DNA from: Sycon ciliatum
Taxonomy: Eukaryota; Porifera; Calcarea; Leucosolenida; Sycettidae
Length of the DNA stretch: 64,000 nucleotides
Direction: 5' to 3'
Assembly (NCBI RefSeq): GCF_964019385.1
Contig: NC_088651.1
Coordinates: forward strand, 6,743,060 to 6,807,059
The position numbers and the translations under genes are program-made. This document shows positions 1 through 43,898 of the stretch, one piece after another (the stretch's first letter is position 1; each line of letters starts with the position of its first letter). The notes under the pieces were generated by a model. That model made no database searches. It saw only the letters and a program-made list of their open reading frames with translations, and was not told the DNA's origin.

Positions 1-1431
1 CTGTCCGTCCTTGGCGATGACATCAGGGACGGAGAGGGAAGCCTTCAAGTACGTGCCAGCCTGGAGAATGGTCTTGAAGCAGCCGTCCACGCAATGCGTG
101 CCATCTTCGAAAGCCCTGATTACGACGGTGTTCTCCTAGCCGATGCATCCAATGCTTTTAACACTTGCACCTTTTGTAGTTAATACCTACCGTCACCCCG
201 CAAACCTGTTTGTGGGAGGCGAGACCATCCTGAGCCGCGAAGGGACGACGCAAGGTGACCCCATTGCCATGGCAGTGTACGCCATAGGTATAGTCCCGCT
301 CATCAAGGCCATCTTATCAGCAGGATCAGTCCAGGCCAGGTTTGCGGACGATGCTGGGTCCGGAGGCAGGCTTGCACCTTTGCGGTCTTGGTGAAGTAAT
401 TATCACACAGCACCTGGTGTCATTAGACGATGCCATCACCAACGAGTTCATCCGGCTCTCCTGCAGCGACCGGTTAATGAAGTGGAGCGTGAACTGATCT
501 CCTTGCCATGCCATCACAGTGGTCTCGGCCTCAGTGCCCCGTCCTCCATTGCCTCGCAGTATGAGTCCTCCATCAGCGTGTCCTATGGTATCATCCACCG
601 CATCCTGAGCCAAGCAATGGTGTCGCGCAGATCTATCAAGCCAAGAGTCACGTCACATCCATTGCCTGCGATGCCACCAGGACTCGTGCCCTTGCTTTCT
701 CTGTTTCTGTTGGGCCGGATCTTCAGCGGTCCGTTGAGCTATCTTCTGAGAAAGGCTCATCTAACTGACTAACCAGCCTAACGCTTCGCCGTTATGACCG
801 TTCACTCTCACCAACGGTGAGTTTCGCGATGCCATCTGCCTACGCTATGGTTGGCTCCCACAATGGCTGCCAACGTCCTGCCAGTGCGGAAGCACTTTCA
901 CTGTGCAACATGCTCTGTCATGCCCCTTTGGAGGATTTCCCACCATCAGGCACAGCGAGGTTCGCGACATTACCGCTAGGCTGCTCAAGCAAGTAGCCCA
1001 AGAAGTGTCTGATTGAACCTCATCTGCAACCTCTGTCAGGTGAGCACCTCCGGTATCGCACAGCCAGCGCGGACGGCCGGGCTCGGCTTGACGTGGTAGC
1101 GAGCAGCATTTGGGGAGGACGATTCGAACGCACCTTTATTGATGTACGGGTGTTTAACCCTTATGTGTCTTCGAATCGGTCCAAACCACTTGCTGCCTAC
1201 TATGTCAAGCATGAGAAGGAGAAGAAGCGGGCGTATGACCAGCGCATCCAGCACGTCGAGCATGCTTCTTTTGTCCCTGCGGTGTTCTCCACAAGCGGAG
1301 GAAGGAGCAAATGCGCCTCTGCCGTGGACAAGCGCATCACTTGCCTACTCTCTACCAAGTCACCACTGAGCGTTACAGCGCCGTCATTGTGCATATCCGC
1401 TGCCGTCTACAACGTTGCTGAGATCCTGTAA
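1..1431 (+). pseudogene. Decayed LINE-like reverse transcriptase, 5' end cut by window edge
   Basis: Reverse-transcriptase and C-terminal parts of a non-LTR element can be read in several frames. Seen near 1-180: a block ending LLADASNAFN (RT catalytic Asp region), then a stop. From 143: INTYRHPANLF-like text, EGTTQGDPIAMAVYA and FADDAG (the YADD-type box). About 20 residues seem lost between these two blocks. From about 868: CQCGSTFTVQHALSCP followed by GGFPTIRHSEVRD. From about 1021: LQPLSGE, then RARLDVVASS and FIDVRVFNP, a region that looks like a PD-(D/E)xK-type nuclease fold (inference). This ordered set is familiar from LINE-like proteins of cnidarians and sponges. At least four frame changes or stops, so it is dead. 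The end near 1431 is set by the last recognisable coding text. Confidence 0.8.
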
Positions 1432-1528
1432 TATGTGTTTGCGTGAAGCAAGGAGCATTTTCTCTCCTACAGCACCTGCGGTTTCTGCTGAGCTAGTGAT
1501 TGCAAAAGCAGCTATTCTTGCCATTTAA

Positions 1529-2856
1529 AGGGGAAGTTAAGGCGAAAATCAAAATGTCACCAGTTGTAGTATTCGGGGTGCTGAGTCGAATGGTCGTGGT
1601 CCGAGGAAGCTGAGACGCTCCCTTCCTACTTGAATCCAAATGGAACTCGCGCACTTCCACCGAAACTGGGTGACTGCGCCCTACTAGATGGGGATTTGTA
1701 TGCAAAATGTCACTAAAAGCGCCATTTCGTTCTTATAAAAGCACGGATGACCGCGATTGGCCCATATGTTGTAGTCTTTTGGACGCTGAGTCGACTGGTT
1801 TTGGTCCGAGAAAGCTGAGATGCAGTGTTCCTCCTTTATTCCCAATCGAACATGGTTGAACAAGCGGTCACGTGCTCCTGGGTGCCCAAATCACCCGGTC
1901 ACCGCGCCAGCAGGCGACAACTTTCACACCAAGGTTCAACTCGAGTTCAACTCGGGTGACAGGACTGCACCCAAAAAAGGTCAAACAGGCTAGTAAGTTG
2001 TACCCTGCAGGCACGGTGACCAGGTGACTGGTGTACTAGGCCCAGACAGATTCTGCTCCGCTCGCCTCGATATTTTGCCGCAAAATGTTGCTCCGAAATC
2101 TTCGATATTTTGCCGAGTCTGGCGCAAGAAACTCGATATTTTGCTCCTGAAAAACGTGTATTTTAACCACTTCCCTTACAATCCCGTACACATTTTCATC
2201 AAAATTGCAGGGTCGGTTTCTCAACACGGGTTTCCACGCACGTGTCCCTGAGTTCTTCCAAAATCATGTCGATCCACAGTGAATCCCAGTGATATTTCGG
2301 CGACATGATCTCGTCCTGGGCAGTGTGATCCCGCTGAACGGGTAAGACTTGAAACAAGGAAATCTAAGTATCAGGCATCGATTTTACCCAACCATCTCGA
2401 TATTTTGCTCCAATTTTGCCGGCAATTTCCGCTCTTTCAATTCTTCGATATTTTGCCGAAAGAATTGCCGGCAGGATCTGTCTGGGCCTATGGTGTACGC
2501 AGGAGCACGTGACCACTTGTTCAACCATGTTCGATTGGGAATAAAGGAGGAACGCTGCATCGCAGCCTTTTCGGACCAAAACCAGTCGACTCAGCGTCCA
2601 AAAGACTACAACATATGGGCCAATCGCGGTCCGATGATCCGTGCTTTTATAAGAACGAAATGGCGCTTTTAGTGACATTTTGCATACAAATCCCCATCTA
2701 GTAGGGCGCAGTCACCCAGTTTCGGTGGAAGTGCGCGAGTTCGATTGGGATTCAAGTAGGAAGGGAGCGTCTCAGCTTCCTCGGACCACGACCATTCGAC
2801 TCAGTACCCCGAAGACTGCAACTGGTGAAATTTTGATTTTTGCCTTAACTTCCCCT
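1529..2856. mobile_element. Long-inverted-repeat (foldback) element, copy 1, flanked by TTAA
   Basis: Two arms of about 370-500 bp are reverse complements. The ends read AGGGGAAGTTAAGGC and its complement, with TTAA at 1525-1528 and 2857-2860. Each arm contains two diverged direct sub-repeats of about 87 bp that share GCTGAGTCGA. No coding capacity is seen, so it looks non-autonomous. TTAA flanks suggest piggyBac-type integration, but the ends do not begin with the usual CCC, so the superfamily is open. A second copy is at 29109-29958 and a diverged arm fragment at about 45683. This copy is interrupted by a hAT-type MITE (2037-2490). Confidence 0.8.
2037..2490. mobile_element. hAT-type MITE nested in foldback element
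   Basis: The 454-bp insert has terminal inverted repeats TAGGCCCAGACAGAT and complement, and an exact 8-bp target duplication TGGTGTAC at 2029-2036 and 2491-2498. Eight-bp duplications and TAGG-type ends are typical of hAT. The motif TCGATATTTTGC occurs about five times, all in the same orientation, near both ends (about 2068, 2106, 2132, 2397, 2445), like the subterminal transposase sites of hAT elements. No ORF. Confidence 0.9.
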
Positions 2857-2914
2857 TTAATTGTTCCCTTCAAAGTGCTACCCTTAGCCGATGTGTTCCT
2901 ATCTAAGACTTGTG

Positions 2915-3066
2915 TTTATTTCACGGAGACTGAGACGGAGAGCCCGAACGTGCGCCGCATGATTTTTTTATTTCTAGTTTTCACGGAGAAGGCGGAGAGC
3001 CCGAAAGTGTGCCGTATGACTTTTATTTTTTATTTTTCATGGAGAAGGCGGAGAGCCCAAACATGG
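2915..3066. repeat. Tandem repeat, about 58 bp x 2.6
   Basis: Three successive diverged units share TTCACGGAGA and GGCGGAGAGCCC and are separated by T-rich spacers. No coding sense seen. Confidence 0.75.
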
Positions 3067-3478
3067 CGGTAAAAAATACCAGCACAGCATCATGATGATT
3101 ATGTACTAGGCCTGAGTGTACGCCGTAAATGTATCCTATCCACGATGGGAAGCACTACATTTGTAGTCCGGCATGATTGCGTGACCGATGTTTTCAAAGT
3201 TCTTATCTTCCCTTTTCCGTCTAGGCTCCTCTTTGGTTCCTCTTTTCTCTTTAGCTATCAGTTCTCTTGTACCTTCTTGCCATTATTCACTGATGTGGAG
3301 CTTTGAATAATCAGGAATGGACTACTACCAAGGGTGCGTTCGAATAGTATTCATCAACTTTTCGAACAAATTCTAAAAAGAGTGTCCCAATAGAACGGTT
3401 TCTATCATTTTACTTTTTAGAGTTTTTCAGCGGAATTGTCATGGCGATAATGACGTCCGATCCGATCGACCATCTATA

Positions 3479-3808
3479 GGGCTTGAAAGTGATGACGTCA
3501 AAACGGCCAGGGAGTAGTAAGTTGACATCAGATTTTTTGGATCCACTAAGGTGTGACTTTGCTATTGCCTAAGTATGTGGGTGCATAGCAACTCACTTAT
3601 GTCGCATGCAGGTGTGACTTTTATTTTGCCACCAGTTGTAACCCCGCCCCCAGTAGCCAAATCAGTCAGTTTCACTGGCTACATCACCATGCTGGGGGGT
3701 AAGACCGCTTGAAATGTGCTTGGATCCATACAAAAACTGGATCCAAGTGGATCCAGTTTTTGAATTTTTGAAATTGTTGCTATGCTGTGACGTAGCACTT
3801 TCAAGCCC
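3479..3808. mobile_element. MITE with TA flanks
   Basis: Ends GGGCTTGAAAGTG and complement (about 24 bp, imperfect further in, including TGACGTCA-like text), with TA on each side (3477-3478, 3809-3810). The inside holds repeated GGATCC-containing inverted pieces around 3720-3765. 330 bp, non-coding. Confidence 0.75.
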
Positions 3809-4590
3809 TATTCCAAAGCAAACTATTCGGAACTAATCCACCTCTCTCATCGGATGAGGCTGTGGAGTTTCGAGGAGGCTTTCGTTTTCTGAAGAGGCCA
3901 GTGGACACCTCTTCAGAAAAACGAAACTCATCGGAAAAGTCAAAGAGTGAAGATTCCCTAGACTAGTAATGAGTGTACGATGATGTACAAAAAGTCATGT
4001 ACGTACATGTAGATAGTAGATATTATCGTACGGTATGTGACCTTGAGTTGAGACTTGAGAGGTCATGACGTCACCAGTGCAGCTGCAGTTTGTACAAGTA
4101 GTCTACAAAAAAAAAAAAAAAAGATAATGAACTCAGCAAAAAAAAAAAACATGTTGACGTGTCATGTTGTAGTTCGTGTGTAGAGCGCGTATACGTACAG
4201 TACTACTACTAACAATAATAACAATAATTGTTACATGCATGTTTTGATACACGCAGCTAGCGCTAGCTATAGCTAGCTGACGACAAGCCATGCCGAAACT
4301 GGAAAAATAGATTTTCACCTTTCCCAAACTACTCAGCAAGGAGCTTCGACTCAGCCTTTGTTGACTTCGGGTTTGACTTTGAGGTAGAGCGCGGGTGTAA
4401 TTTTATTGAATGTTCTTCTCTCCATTGCATGCTCCTGGGAGCAAGACAGCTTTCAGTCAGTGACAGCTGAGTCCACTTCTTCGAAGCTCAAGTGCTGGCA
4501 GTGTGTGTTTGCATGGTCTGCGGAAGAAGGAGTATAGTGGTTTGAGAACATCGACCGAGGACTGAATGTCGTACTTGGTTCTCGTCCACC
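3809..4590. other. 5' region of the tandem-PH gene
   Basis: No gene seen. Contains an inverted pair around GAAGAGG/CCTCTTC (3890-3915), two A-runs (4107-4122, 4139-4150), a TA-rich TAGCTAGC palindromic patch near 4255-4280, and the presumed 5'UTR of the gene that starts at 4591. No clear TATA box was picked out. Confidence 0.5.
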
Positions 4591-36493
<31,903 letters not shown>

Positions 36494-37673
36494 CTTCTAA
36501 ATTTGTTCATTTTCTCTAGGTTCTCTACTTTCACCTCCCCTTGCTGTTGCTATGGTTACCGTACGCTCTACACTATACCCCCCTGGCCTGGGCCATGGGT
36601 GGTACTATTTATGTATTTTTGGATTAACACTTTTTGCTTCTGTAATTTCTTTACAAAGAAATCGCTGAGAAAGATAGCAGTCCGCTTACTTCCTGCTGTG
36701 CTCACGCCCGCATCTTTCTGACATGCGACCACTGTTACTGCACAGTCCAGGCCAGGGAGTAGTTGAATACCAGTATTTTACTACTCCCTGGTGCAGACAA
36801 CACCCGCTGAGATTTCTACTAGCTCAAGTGGCCGTGTTGGCTGGCTGCTTCCATGGTCTTCATTTTGCGGTCGCTATGGTCGACCTTTATTGCTATCGCT
36901 GTACATATTATTCTCACATGCAGTAATAAGCGTAATTATTTAGCTTTTGTTATAGAGCCGTTTCTCTCCGGATTCCAAGCCTTTCAGGAACTCCACATGT
37001 TTTCCACTACTATAAATTATTCCGTTTGTTAATAGTAAATAGTTTTGGTGTGTGTTTCTTGATTACAAGCTTGAGTGTCTTGATGCTTCACCGCTTACAG
37101 CAAACCCCTTCTCGAATAGCTACATGCTCATATCATGCAACTTTAGTCCTTATTTTGTTGATCAAATTTAGAACTTGAGCATTTCTGCAAAATACGGTGG
37201 TCATACCGTACTTACATGTATGTTGGTATTCCCATCAGGAAATTCATTCCCCCTCCTGGCATTGTGGGTCCAGTGAGTGAGTGTGTGTGTGTGTCCGTGC
37301 GCGTGTGTGTGTGTGCGTGCGTGCGTGTGTGTGTGTGAAGCCATGTGCTGTGTGGATTAGACGGTTGTCTGGCGCTAGTCTTGATCTGTTTCATTCAGAT
37401 TCAGATCCAGTATCGTTGCTATGAGAAAACCTGTGGTTGCACATCCAGTGCATTTGCAGATTTGCGTGCATCTCTTGTGACAGGCGTACCGGTAAACAGT
37501 GAGCCGGTGTGACTTCCCTCAGGAACGGAGACACATATTTACTTGTACTTATAGGTGATTGCTAGTGGAACTGGAGGATGCTGTATGTCACATGTAGTAC
37601 TAACAAATATATTTTAATAGGAATGAGAAAATGATGAAAACAGGATGAGCATGTTCTAGATTGGAGAGAGAGA

Positions 37674-37711
<38 letters not shown>

Positions 37712-39014
37712 ACTCTCGCTGGCCGCTAGCCTGCAGAGCGTGCTGCGTGCCATACTCAACAAACCAACCTACCCCATGTCAGTCGGCCCCTCGTATGAGG
37801 GGACATGTGACCGTCAATGTTCAGGACAGGTGTGTGCGTGCGTGCGTCCTATACCATATCCAAACATACTGTTGCTAACACCAAGAGTTCGCAACCCCAG
37901 GTTATGAACTCTTGCTAACATTGATAGCTCAGCCGAACCCCCTGGAGAAAGCCCGGGGTCGGCATGGATACTTGGCACTCTACAGCACTTTCCCACGACT
38001 TTTGGCTGCGGCTACAGGGTCTCCATGCATATAATTATGCCGGCATGGGTTTGGTCTGGAAGTACCGGCACTCGGCATGCAGCACATGAAATGGTTTTGA
38101 TCAATTGAGGCCTACAAATTATTTAAAAAATCGCGATTCAGTGGCCGCGAGCTCTGCCTGTAACTGCCCAGCCGCGACTTGCAGGTGTTTTCTCAATCAA
38201 TAATAAAGACATAGTTGAAATACTGTGCTTCCGTCTCATCAAGTTAGCGGCGCGTCTGAACAACAATCAAGCAGTAGTCACAAAGTAAACGAAAAGGCGA
38301 ATGTCTAAAGACTGTCTCTGCCTCTGTGTCTCTCAACAAAGTAATAAAAAAAAGAGAGAGAGAAGAAGAATACAACAACAGCAGCAGCAGCAGCAACATC
38401 CAAGCAGACCAAACAGACAGTGGCAACAGCAAACAACACACAACACATCGCCTAGGCTGCAAGTGACAGAAAAAACAGCAAACAACACAACACATCACCT
38501 AGGCTGCAAGTGACAGAAAAGACCAGCTCTTCAGACTTCACATGAAAACATACACACTAAAAATATGCAGTACACTGAGAGAACGACGATCCGTAAACAA
38601 ACAATATTGCATCTCTGTAGAAGCCAAACTCCCTGGAGACAGCTACTAGTGTAGTGAATAAAAAAAATATATATATATATATATATAAATACCATGAAGT
38701 TGGTTGCTCCAACGAGGAGCACACGCTTCTTGCCGAACTTGACACTTGACTCAACTTCTAAGTTCGTATATAAATACCGTTTGAGAAATTCAACAGACAA
38801 GATCAATTCCTAGCTGCGTTGCATCGTTCTATGTGTACGTGACAGCCAAATCTTTGTAGTTACGTTAGCTCTTCTTCCTTGCGCTGTTTCTGTTACCTCT
38901 CTCCTGTACTTAATCCACTGCGTTGCATCAATCAGCATAGCTCTCTAGTATGCACAATACAATAGTGCCTAACTGGAAAGTGAAGACAGTATTCGTAGAG
39001 CCATCGTAATGAGG

Positions 39015-39074
<60 letters not shown>

Positions 39075-40411
39075 TGCAGTGACAAGCGGACGTATGTGTG
39101 TGGGTGTCCACTGTCCAGTGTATCTACTCCTGTGCAAGACGGATGACACGTGCACACCAGAAACGATGACGTCATAGCTGATACTATACTAGTAGCCAGT
39201 AGTGACATCATCGGCTTCAGGACAAGAGCTTGGTTCATGATGCTGTGGCCAGGGCGATGGAGAGTGGCAAGTAATGAACACGGAGTGTCTGTTAGTGACA
39301 GCACAAGTGACAATCAAGATGATTACATCACTCGGTACATGTAGACACAGTGTGCTTTCAGCGTAAACGGCAGAACCCCAACACGCAGTAGACACGCCTG
39401 GGGTCATGAGGTTCGATGGGAATGTTCCAAGCGGAACACCATCAACACAGAGAGTTAATGTGTTGTTGGTTGGGGGCTTGGTGAAGCAGGACACGACGGA
39501 GAGAACTGGTAGACAGGTTTGATGGCTACAGCAGTACATGTGCCAGGGCTGGTGCAGCTACTAATGTTATACAGCAGTCCATGATCCAGTGCTGGGGCAG
39601 TGTACAATGCAGCAGTCCATGATCCAGTGCTGGGGCAGTGTACAATGCAGCAGTCCATGATCCAGTGCTGGGGCAGTGTACAATGCAGCAGTCCATGATC
39701 CAGTGCTGGGGCAGTGTACAATGCAGCAGTCCATGATCCAGTGCTGGGGCAGTGTACAATGCAGCAGTCCATGATCCAGTGCTGGGGCAGTGTACAATGC
39801 AGCAGTCCATGATCCAGTGCTGGGGCAGTGTACAATGCAGCAGTCCATGATCCAGTGCTGGGGCAGTGTTCAATGCAGCAGTCCCTGGGTCGGTGTTGGC
39901 GAAGTGTACAATACAGCAGTAGATCTACATGATACAGCGCTGGCGCAGTGTACCGCAGACACACCAACGTCTGAAAGAGACCATAGCGAGCAGCTGTGTG
40001 TTCACCACGGGGGGGGGGGGGGGGGGGGCATGTGTGACCACTTACACCAGCACTATACTGCCACCAGCCACAGTGCACCACTCGGGGAGTCGTAAGATAC
40101 CGGTATTTTACGACTCCCTGGCGCCACTAGCATGGGTAGCACACACTAGTCGTAGCAACACTCGGCGACGGAGAGTACCATACTACCGCACGTCAGTACA
40201 GTGGCATGGACGGACTGAGCGTGTCCAAACGTGAAGTACACCAGGAGTAAACGTCTGTTTCTTACTGTACACAACGCCCTGACATGACCGGGTGATCGTA
40301 GAATCACCATCGCATAATGGTCCGAACTGACGTGGAGAACAGTACGTGTCAGCAGGCCTCCGCAGGCACAGCACACTGCCTGCCCACAGCGCTAGCGGCA
40401 CAGCACACGTT
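36494..40411. other. Region between tandem-PH gene and NAA60-like gene
   Basis: No gene recognised. Contains short CA/GT tracts (37290-37340, 37675-37720, 39017-39072), an AT dinucleotide run (38668-38690), a 50-bp tandem pair (about 38430-38520) and a 38-bp minisatellite (39574-39895). The first AATAAA seen downstream of the PH-gene stop is near 38200. This is the 3' side of both flanking genes. Confidence 0.5.
39574..39895. repeat. 38-bp minisatellite, about 8 copies
   Basis: Unit beginning CATGATCCAGTGCTGGGGCA, nearly identical across copies. The long open frames across it on the minus strand (WTAALYTAP periodicity) arise because the unit carries no stop in some frames; not a gene. Confidence 0.95.
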
Positions 40412-40581
40412 CTACGCCATGAGCTTGGCGTCCTCCTTGGCCATGTCGGCCGCACCAGCACTGCAGCCGTTGCCCACAGCGGGATTCTTGTGCTCGACTA
40501 CGGAGGCGAAGAGCTGGCGCACTACACGTACGCATCGCATCATGCAGCCAAGACATGCCGACGGCATGAAGCAACGCGAAC
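40412..40581 (-). CDS. NAA60: NAA60-like candidate terminal exon
   Basis: Good acceptor (TTCTTTCCTAG). Reads CMMRCVRVVRQLFASVVEHK to a TAG at 40412-40414. The amphipathic helix would fit the membrane-anchoring C-terminus of NAA60. Needs a preceding exon ending in phase 1, which I could not find between 40582 and 41574. Confidence 0.35.
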
Positions 40582-42590
40582 CTAGGAAAGAAATGAAGTC
40601 CGTGCACGCAGCAACAACGCCAGTCAAGGAAGACAACAGCAGACAAGAGAGCTAGAATGATTTCTGCTCCGCCTCACACGCCAAACTCACATGTCCAGTA
40701 CCCCGACAAGTAATTACTTTCAAACACACAACACCGCGCACGCCTTGTGTTCTATCCGACTTCCATACACACAGCAATTTTGACACGTCACGTGATCATT
40801 GCCTAGGTGGCAGCCAATGAGAGTGCTGCTCGTCACACATCCAGTGGGGCATGGTGTGGCTGCTTGTTGTTCTATATTTCTCCAGGCCAGCAAAGCCAAG
40901 TCACCATTTTGGGCATCGTCGCTGGTGCAGGCCGTCAAACATAAGCTCTCTGTGGGTCTGAAGCAACAGTAATACCCAGGATTCATTGCATACACACTGA
41001 CTACACAGTCGACCCAGTGGTAGCAGTCAGGTCCTGGGAAAGGTCACAGTGGGTATAACCCAGGAGAAAACAGACCTGGGGCCCTGGTAAAAGGGTACTA
41101 ATGCAGCGGTGCTCTGCCCTGCCCCCCCCCCCCCCCCCCCGCGGGCATAACCGGCCAGTTAGAGTTAACCTAAATCAGTAAAGCAGTTATGAACACCCCC
41201 CCCCCCCCCCCCCATTGTTGCAAGGAGGATATCAAAACGACATTGGCGGAGACACTCCATTCAGATAGCGCACAAAGCAGATCGCATCTCCCTGCACAGT
41301 GCACACATATAAAGACAAACACAACGGATTTCACCACACCGGTATTAAAGTTAGAAAATGCAAACAATTAAAGAGGATACTAGTAGATGCACATGTAGTG
41401 GCAGCCACGTAAAAATGCCAACCAATCGAAACAAGTGACCATAGCAACAACCAATCAACACACATTACCACTGATCGTCGCAACATTCAACAGCAGCAAC
41501 ATCACCAGTAGCAGAAGCAGCAGAATGGAGTATCCGTGTGAACACGACACACTCCCACATCTGGCAGAACTCACGTTGCTTTCGTTGATGACGTAGTACT
41601 CCTTGAGCAGACGATGCTGTCGGAAGTGATGCCGGTAGTAGAACGATATGGCGGCGGTGTTGTCAGACATCGTGTGCAAGAACACACAACGCACTGTGTC
41701 CACACGATCACCGGATGTAAGGTACTGTAAGAGATGATCTAGTAGAGTCGATGCTGTGCACGTGAGTGGACACCACATGGACGATGAGAACAAACATACT
41801 ATAAGTCAACAAAATTAATATTCGGCCCACATTTATTTTCGTCTATTTTCGGCCAGGGCATTTTTCCTAAAATTTGTAATTTTGCTTTGCAAGGTGACAG
41901 TGTACACAGGCAGCTGTAGTACAGGCTGACATTTTTTTGCAGCCTAAATGTGTTTTAGCCCGGGAAGGCAGAAATTTAAACGCGCCGAAAATTTGTAGAC
42001 TCAGAGTAACGTGACAGCAGTTGTGATACCGGTATACACATGCACACCAGCAGTTGTGATACCGGTATACACATGCACACCAGCAAAGATCAACAACGAA
42101 AGTAACAAGAGAGTTTCTCTGCAACGACACCGCACATACCCACTGGTATCTAGTCCCACTCATAGTCCTAGCGTTCTCAAACAAACGCGCCGGCGTTGAA
42201 AAGGAACAAAGGTGCACTACACATCATGCACCATGCATCAACGACACACATTCCCAAGCGAGCAGCAAAGGTTTTTTTCCCTTTCAGAATGTGCCATACA
42301 GAGGCAAGAAGACACAGTCTTATCGTTCGTCTACCCTACCTAGCCGATGCCGGCGATACGGTTGAAGAACACCAAGACTCATGATATACGCCGCTTGTGC
42401 AGTGTCCGGGAAGAAGCTACCTAACAAACCATCGTCCTGTGAGAAGAAATAGGAAGAGAAGAGCCGGCCAGGCAACAGAGGAGGTCAACACTCTAGTGCG
42501 TGCGTGCATGTGTGTGTGTGTGTGGTGTGTGGTGTGTGGTGTGTGTGTGTGTGCGTGCATGTGTGTGTGTGTGTGTGTGTGTGTGTCTGT

Positions 42591-42647
<57 letters not shown>

Positions 42648-43898
42648 ATGGTGCATGCGTGTGCACGCGTGTGAGGGGTGGGGGACGGATGAGAGGAATG
42701 GCAGCAGAAAGAGCACACACACACAGGAAACACACAGGAAACACAAACATGGCTGTGTGTCCAGCCCACTACCACCTCCCTTAAAGCATACAACAAACCA
42801 TGAAGCATGGCAAATGTGTCACCAGGGAAGGCCGACACATGCACACCTACATACTGCTATCATGATAACACCGCTGAGCTAGGTCGTGTCTGGGGTCAGC
42901 ATGGCAAGGACGCGGCCGCGAGTTGCATAGACCACGGATCACCTAGATCAGAAATATCCGGGCTCGAACTGCACATCGTTTCGATACGGGGTCGAAATGC
43001 ACATCATTTTAGCTACTATGACTTTGCATCGCCTCCCTACATGCTACAACAGCTGTAGCCCCCCCCCCCCCCCCCCCCTCCCCTACAGCTGTAGTCAGCA
43101 GTTATCACTGATTGCCGCCGCCATACCTCTAAATTGATTTTACTGTGGTGTCTAATTTCGGCCACTAGCAGACCAATTAGTCTACCGTTGACAAACACTG
43201 CTAACGTGAAGAAGCGAGCTGATGAGCAAATGTTCTCAAACCACTCGTCTGTGTAGCTGTACCGCACAAGAATATAAAATAAACACATAAAGACATACAC
43301 ACACACGCGCACGCACACACACACACACACACGCATGCACAGACCGTCATTGGAGAAGATACTAGTATCTGTACAGCCAGATCTCGCTTATCCTGTCCTT
43401 TTTTTATCCGGATCCATTGCCATCCGGACGAAAAATGCTACTCGTGCAGTACAACATAACCGGACCTTGCGATCCGCATACCGGTGCATGGTTTTGTGCA
43501 CAAATGGGCTTCAATGAGAGCTTCACATCGCGCGCGTGTGTGTGTGTGTGTTTAGGACGGAAAGATACCAGGTGGAGTTTGTAACAGAATTTGTTCCAAG
43601 ATCTTTCATTCCTCAACCATGCAAGCAGGTCCATGGACTAATCCGATCATCAGGACGAATGCATAGTTCTGGGAGGTTGCTCGGATCGTAATGAAAAGTG
43701 AGCATTGAATTCAAAACTAATGGGAAATATCGAATCTTTTCGAACTATTAAAGTTACTTACTCGATTGGAAACAGCTGATTGCAGACGAGCTTCACATCC
43801 TGGGCGTCGCATGGTTCAAGAGCTCGTATAGTCAAGTCACGTATACTGGAGTCATCCGCAAACACACCAGCAGCACTCACAGCTTCGGTCGCCTCCAT
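40412..43898 (-). CDS. NAA60: NAA60-like N-terminal acetyltransferase (gene-level entry)
   Basis: Minus-strand exons: 43898-43762 (ATG), 43256-43127, 42420-42340, 41753-41575, and a candidate terminal exon 40581-40412. Order and text match human NAA60 closely: CNQLFPI then YTDEWFENI (human FPIEYPDSWYRDI), GRLIGLLVAEIRHHSKI, AAYIMSLGVLQPYRRHRLA, CVFLHTMSDNTAAISFYYRH and LLKEYYVINES. Known role: a Golgi-membrane GNAT enzyme that acetylates N-termini of transmembrane proteins facing the cytosol. Two gaps remain: a likely micro-exon between exons 2 and 3 (phase shift and about 7 residues short) and the segment before the C-terminal helix. Odd: the acetyl-CoA loop reads RRHRLA where Gly is expected at the fourth position. 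Divergent from CCDC57. Confidence 0.75.
41575..41753 (-). CDS. NAA60: NAA60-like exon 4
   Basis: Acceptor GTGCACAG, donor GTGAGT. Reads STLLDHLLQYL, CVFLHTMSDNTAAISFYYRH and LLKEYYVINESN, aligning to human LLLESLKDHI, IYLHVLTTNNTAINFYEN and LPYYYSI. Confidence 0.85.
41805..42003 (-). repeat. GCCGAAAAT dispersed repeat, uninterrupted copy
   Basis: Reverse-oriented relative of 19800-20385 within an NAA60 intron. It carries a single TA at 41844-41845 where the other copy has a 348-bp MITE. Confidence 0.75.
42340..42420 (-). CDS. NAA60: NAA60-like exon 3 (acetyl-CoA loop)
   Basis: Acceptor TTGTTAG, donor GTAGGG. Reads SFFPDTAQAAYIMSLGVLQP then YRRHRL. This is beta4 and the acetyl-CoA pyrophosphate loop of GNATs. 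The usual Gly after RRH is Arg (CGG codon). Confidence 0.8.
42505..42680. repeat. GT microsatellite
   Basis: (GT)n with GGTGTGTGGT and GCGTGCAT interruptions in an NAA60 intron. Open frames across it are artefacts. Confidence 0.95.
43127..43256 (-). CDS. NAA60: NAA60-like exon 2
   Basis: Acceptor GTACAG. Completes an acidic residue, then reads YTDEWFENICSSARFF and GRLIGLLVAEIRHHSKINLE; donor GTATGG. Human NAA60 has SWYRDI and IVGMIVAEIKNRTKI at the same places. Confidence 0.85.
43762..43898 (-). CDS. NAA60: NAA60-like exon 1
   Basis: Start MEATEAVSAAGVFADD, then IRALEPCDAQDVKLVCNQLF and PI; donor GTAAGT. An acceptor-like TTTTGTAG at about 43938 suggests a 5'UTR intron upstream. Ends two bases into a codon. 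Confidence 0.75.

Noticed and set aside
38690-38770. Possible minus-strand exon reading VKFGKKRVLLVGATNFM with donor GTATTT
   Set aside because: Looks protein-like, but it is single, has no neighbouring exon and matches no part of NAA60; too weak to call.
39455-40081. 208-codon minus-strand frame
   Set aside because: Most of it is the 38-bp minisatellite; the periodic WTAALYTAP text is a by-product.
41455-41574. Read-through of NAA60 exon 4 into SHGYSILLLL text
   Set aside because: It faintly recalls the human DGFTYVLYI strand, but a GTGAGT donor precedes it and the rest is Leu-rich trinucleotide repeat.
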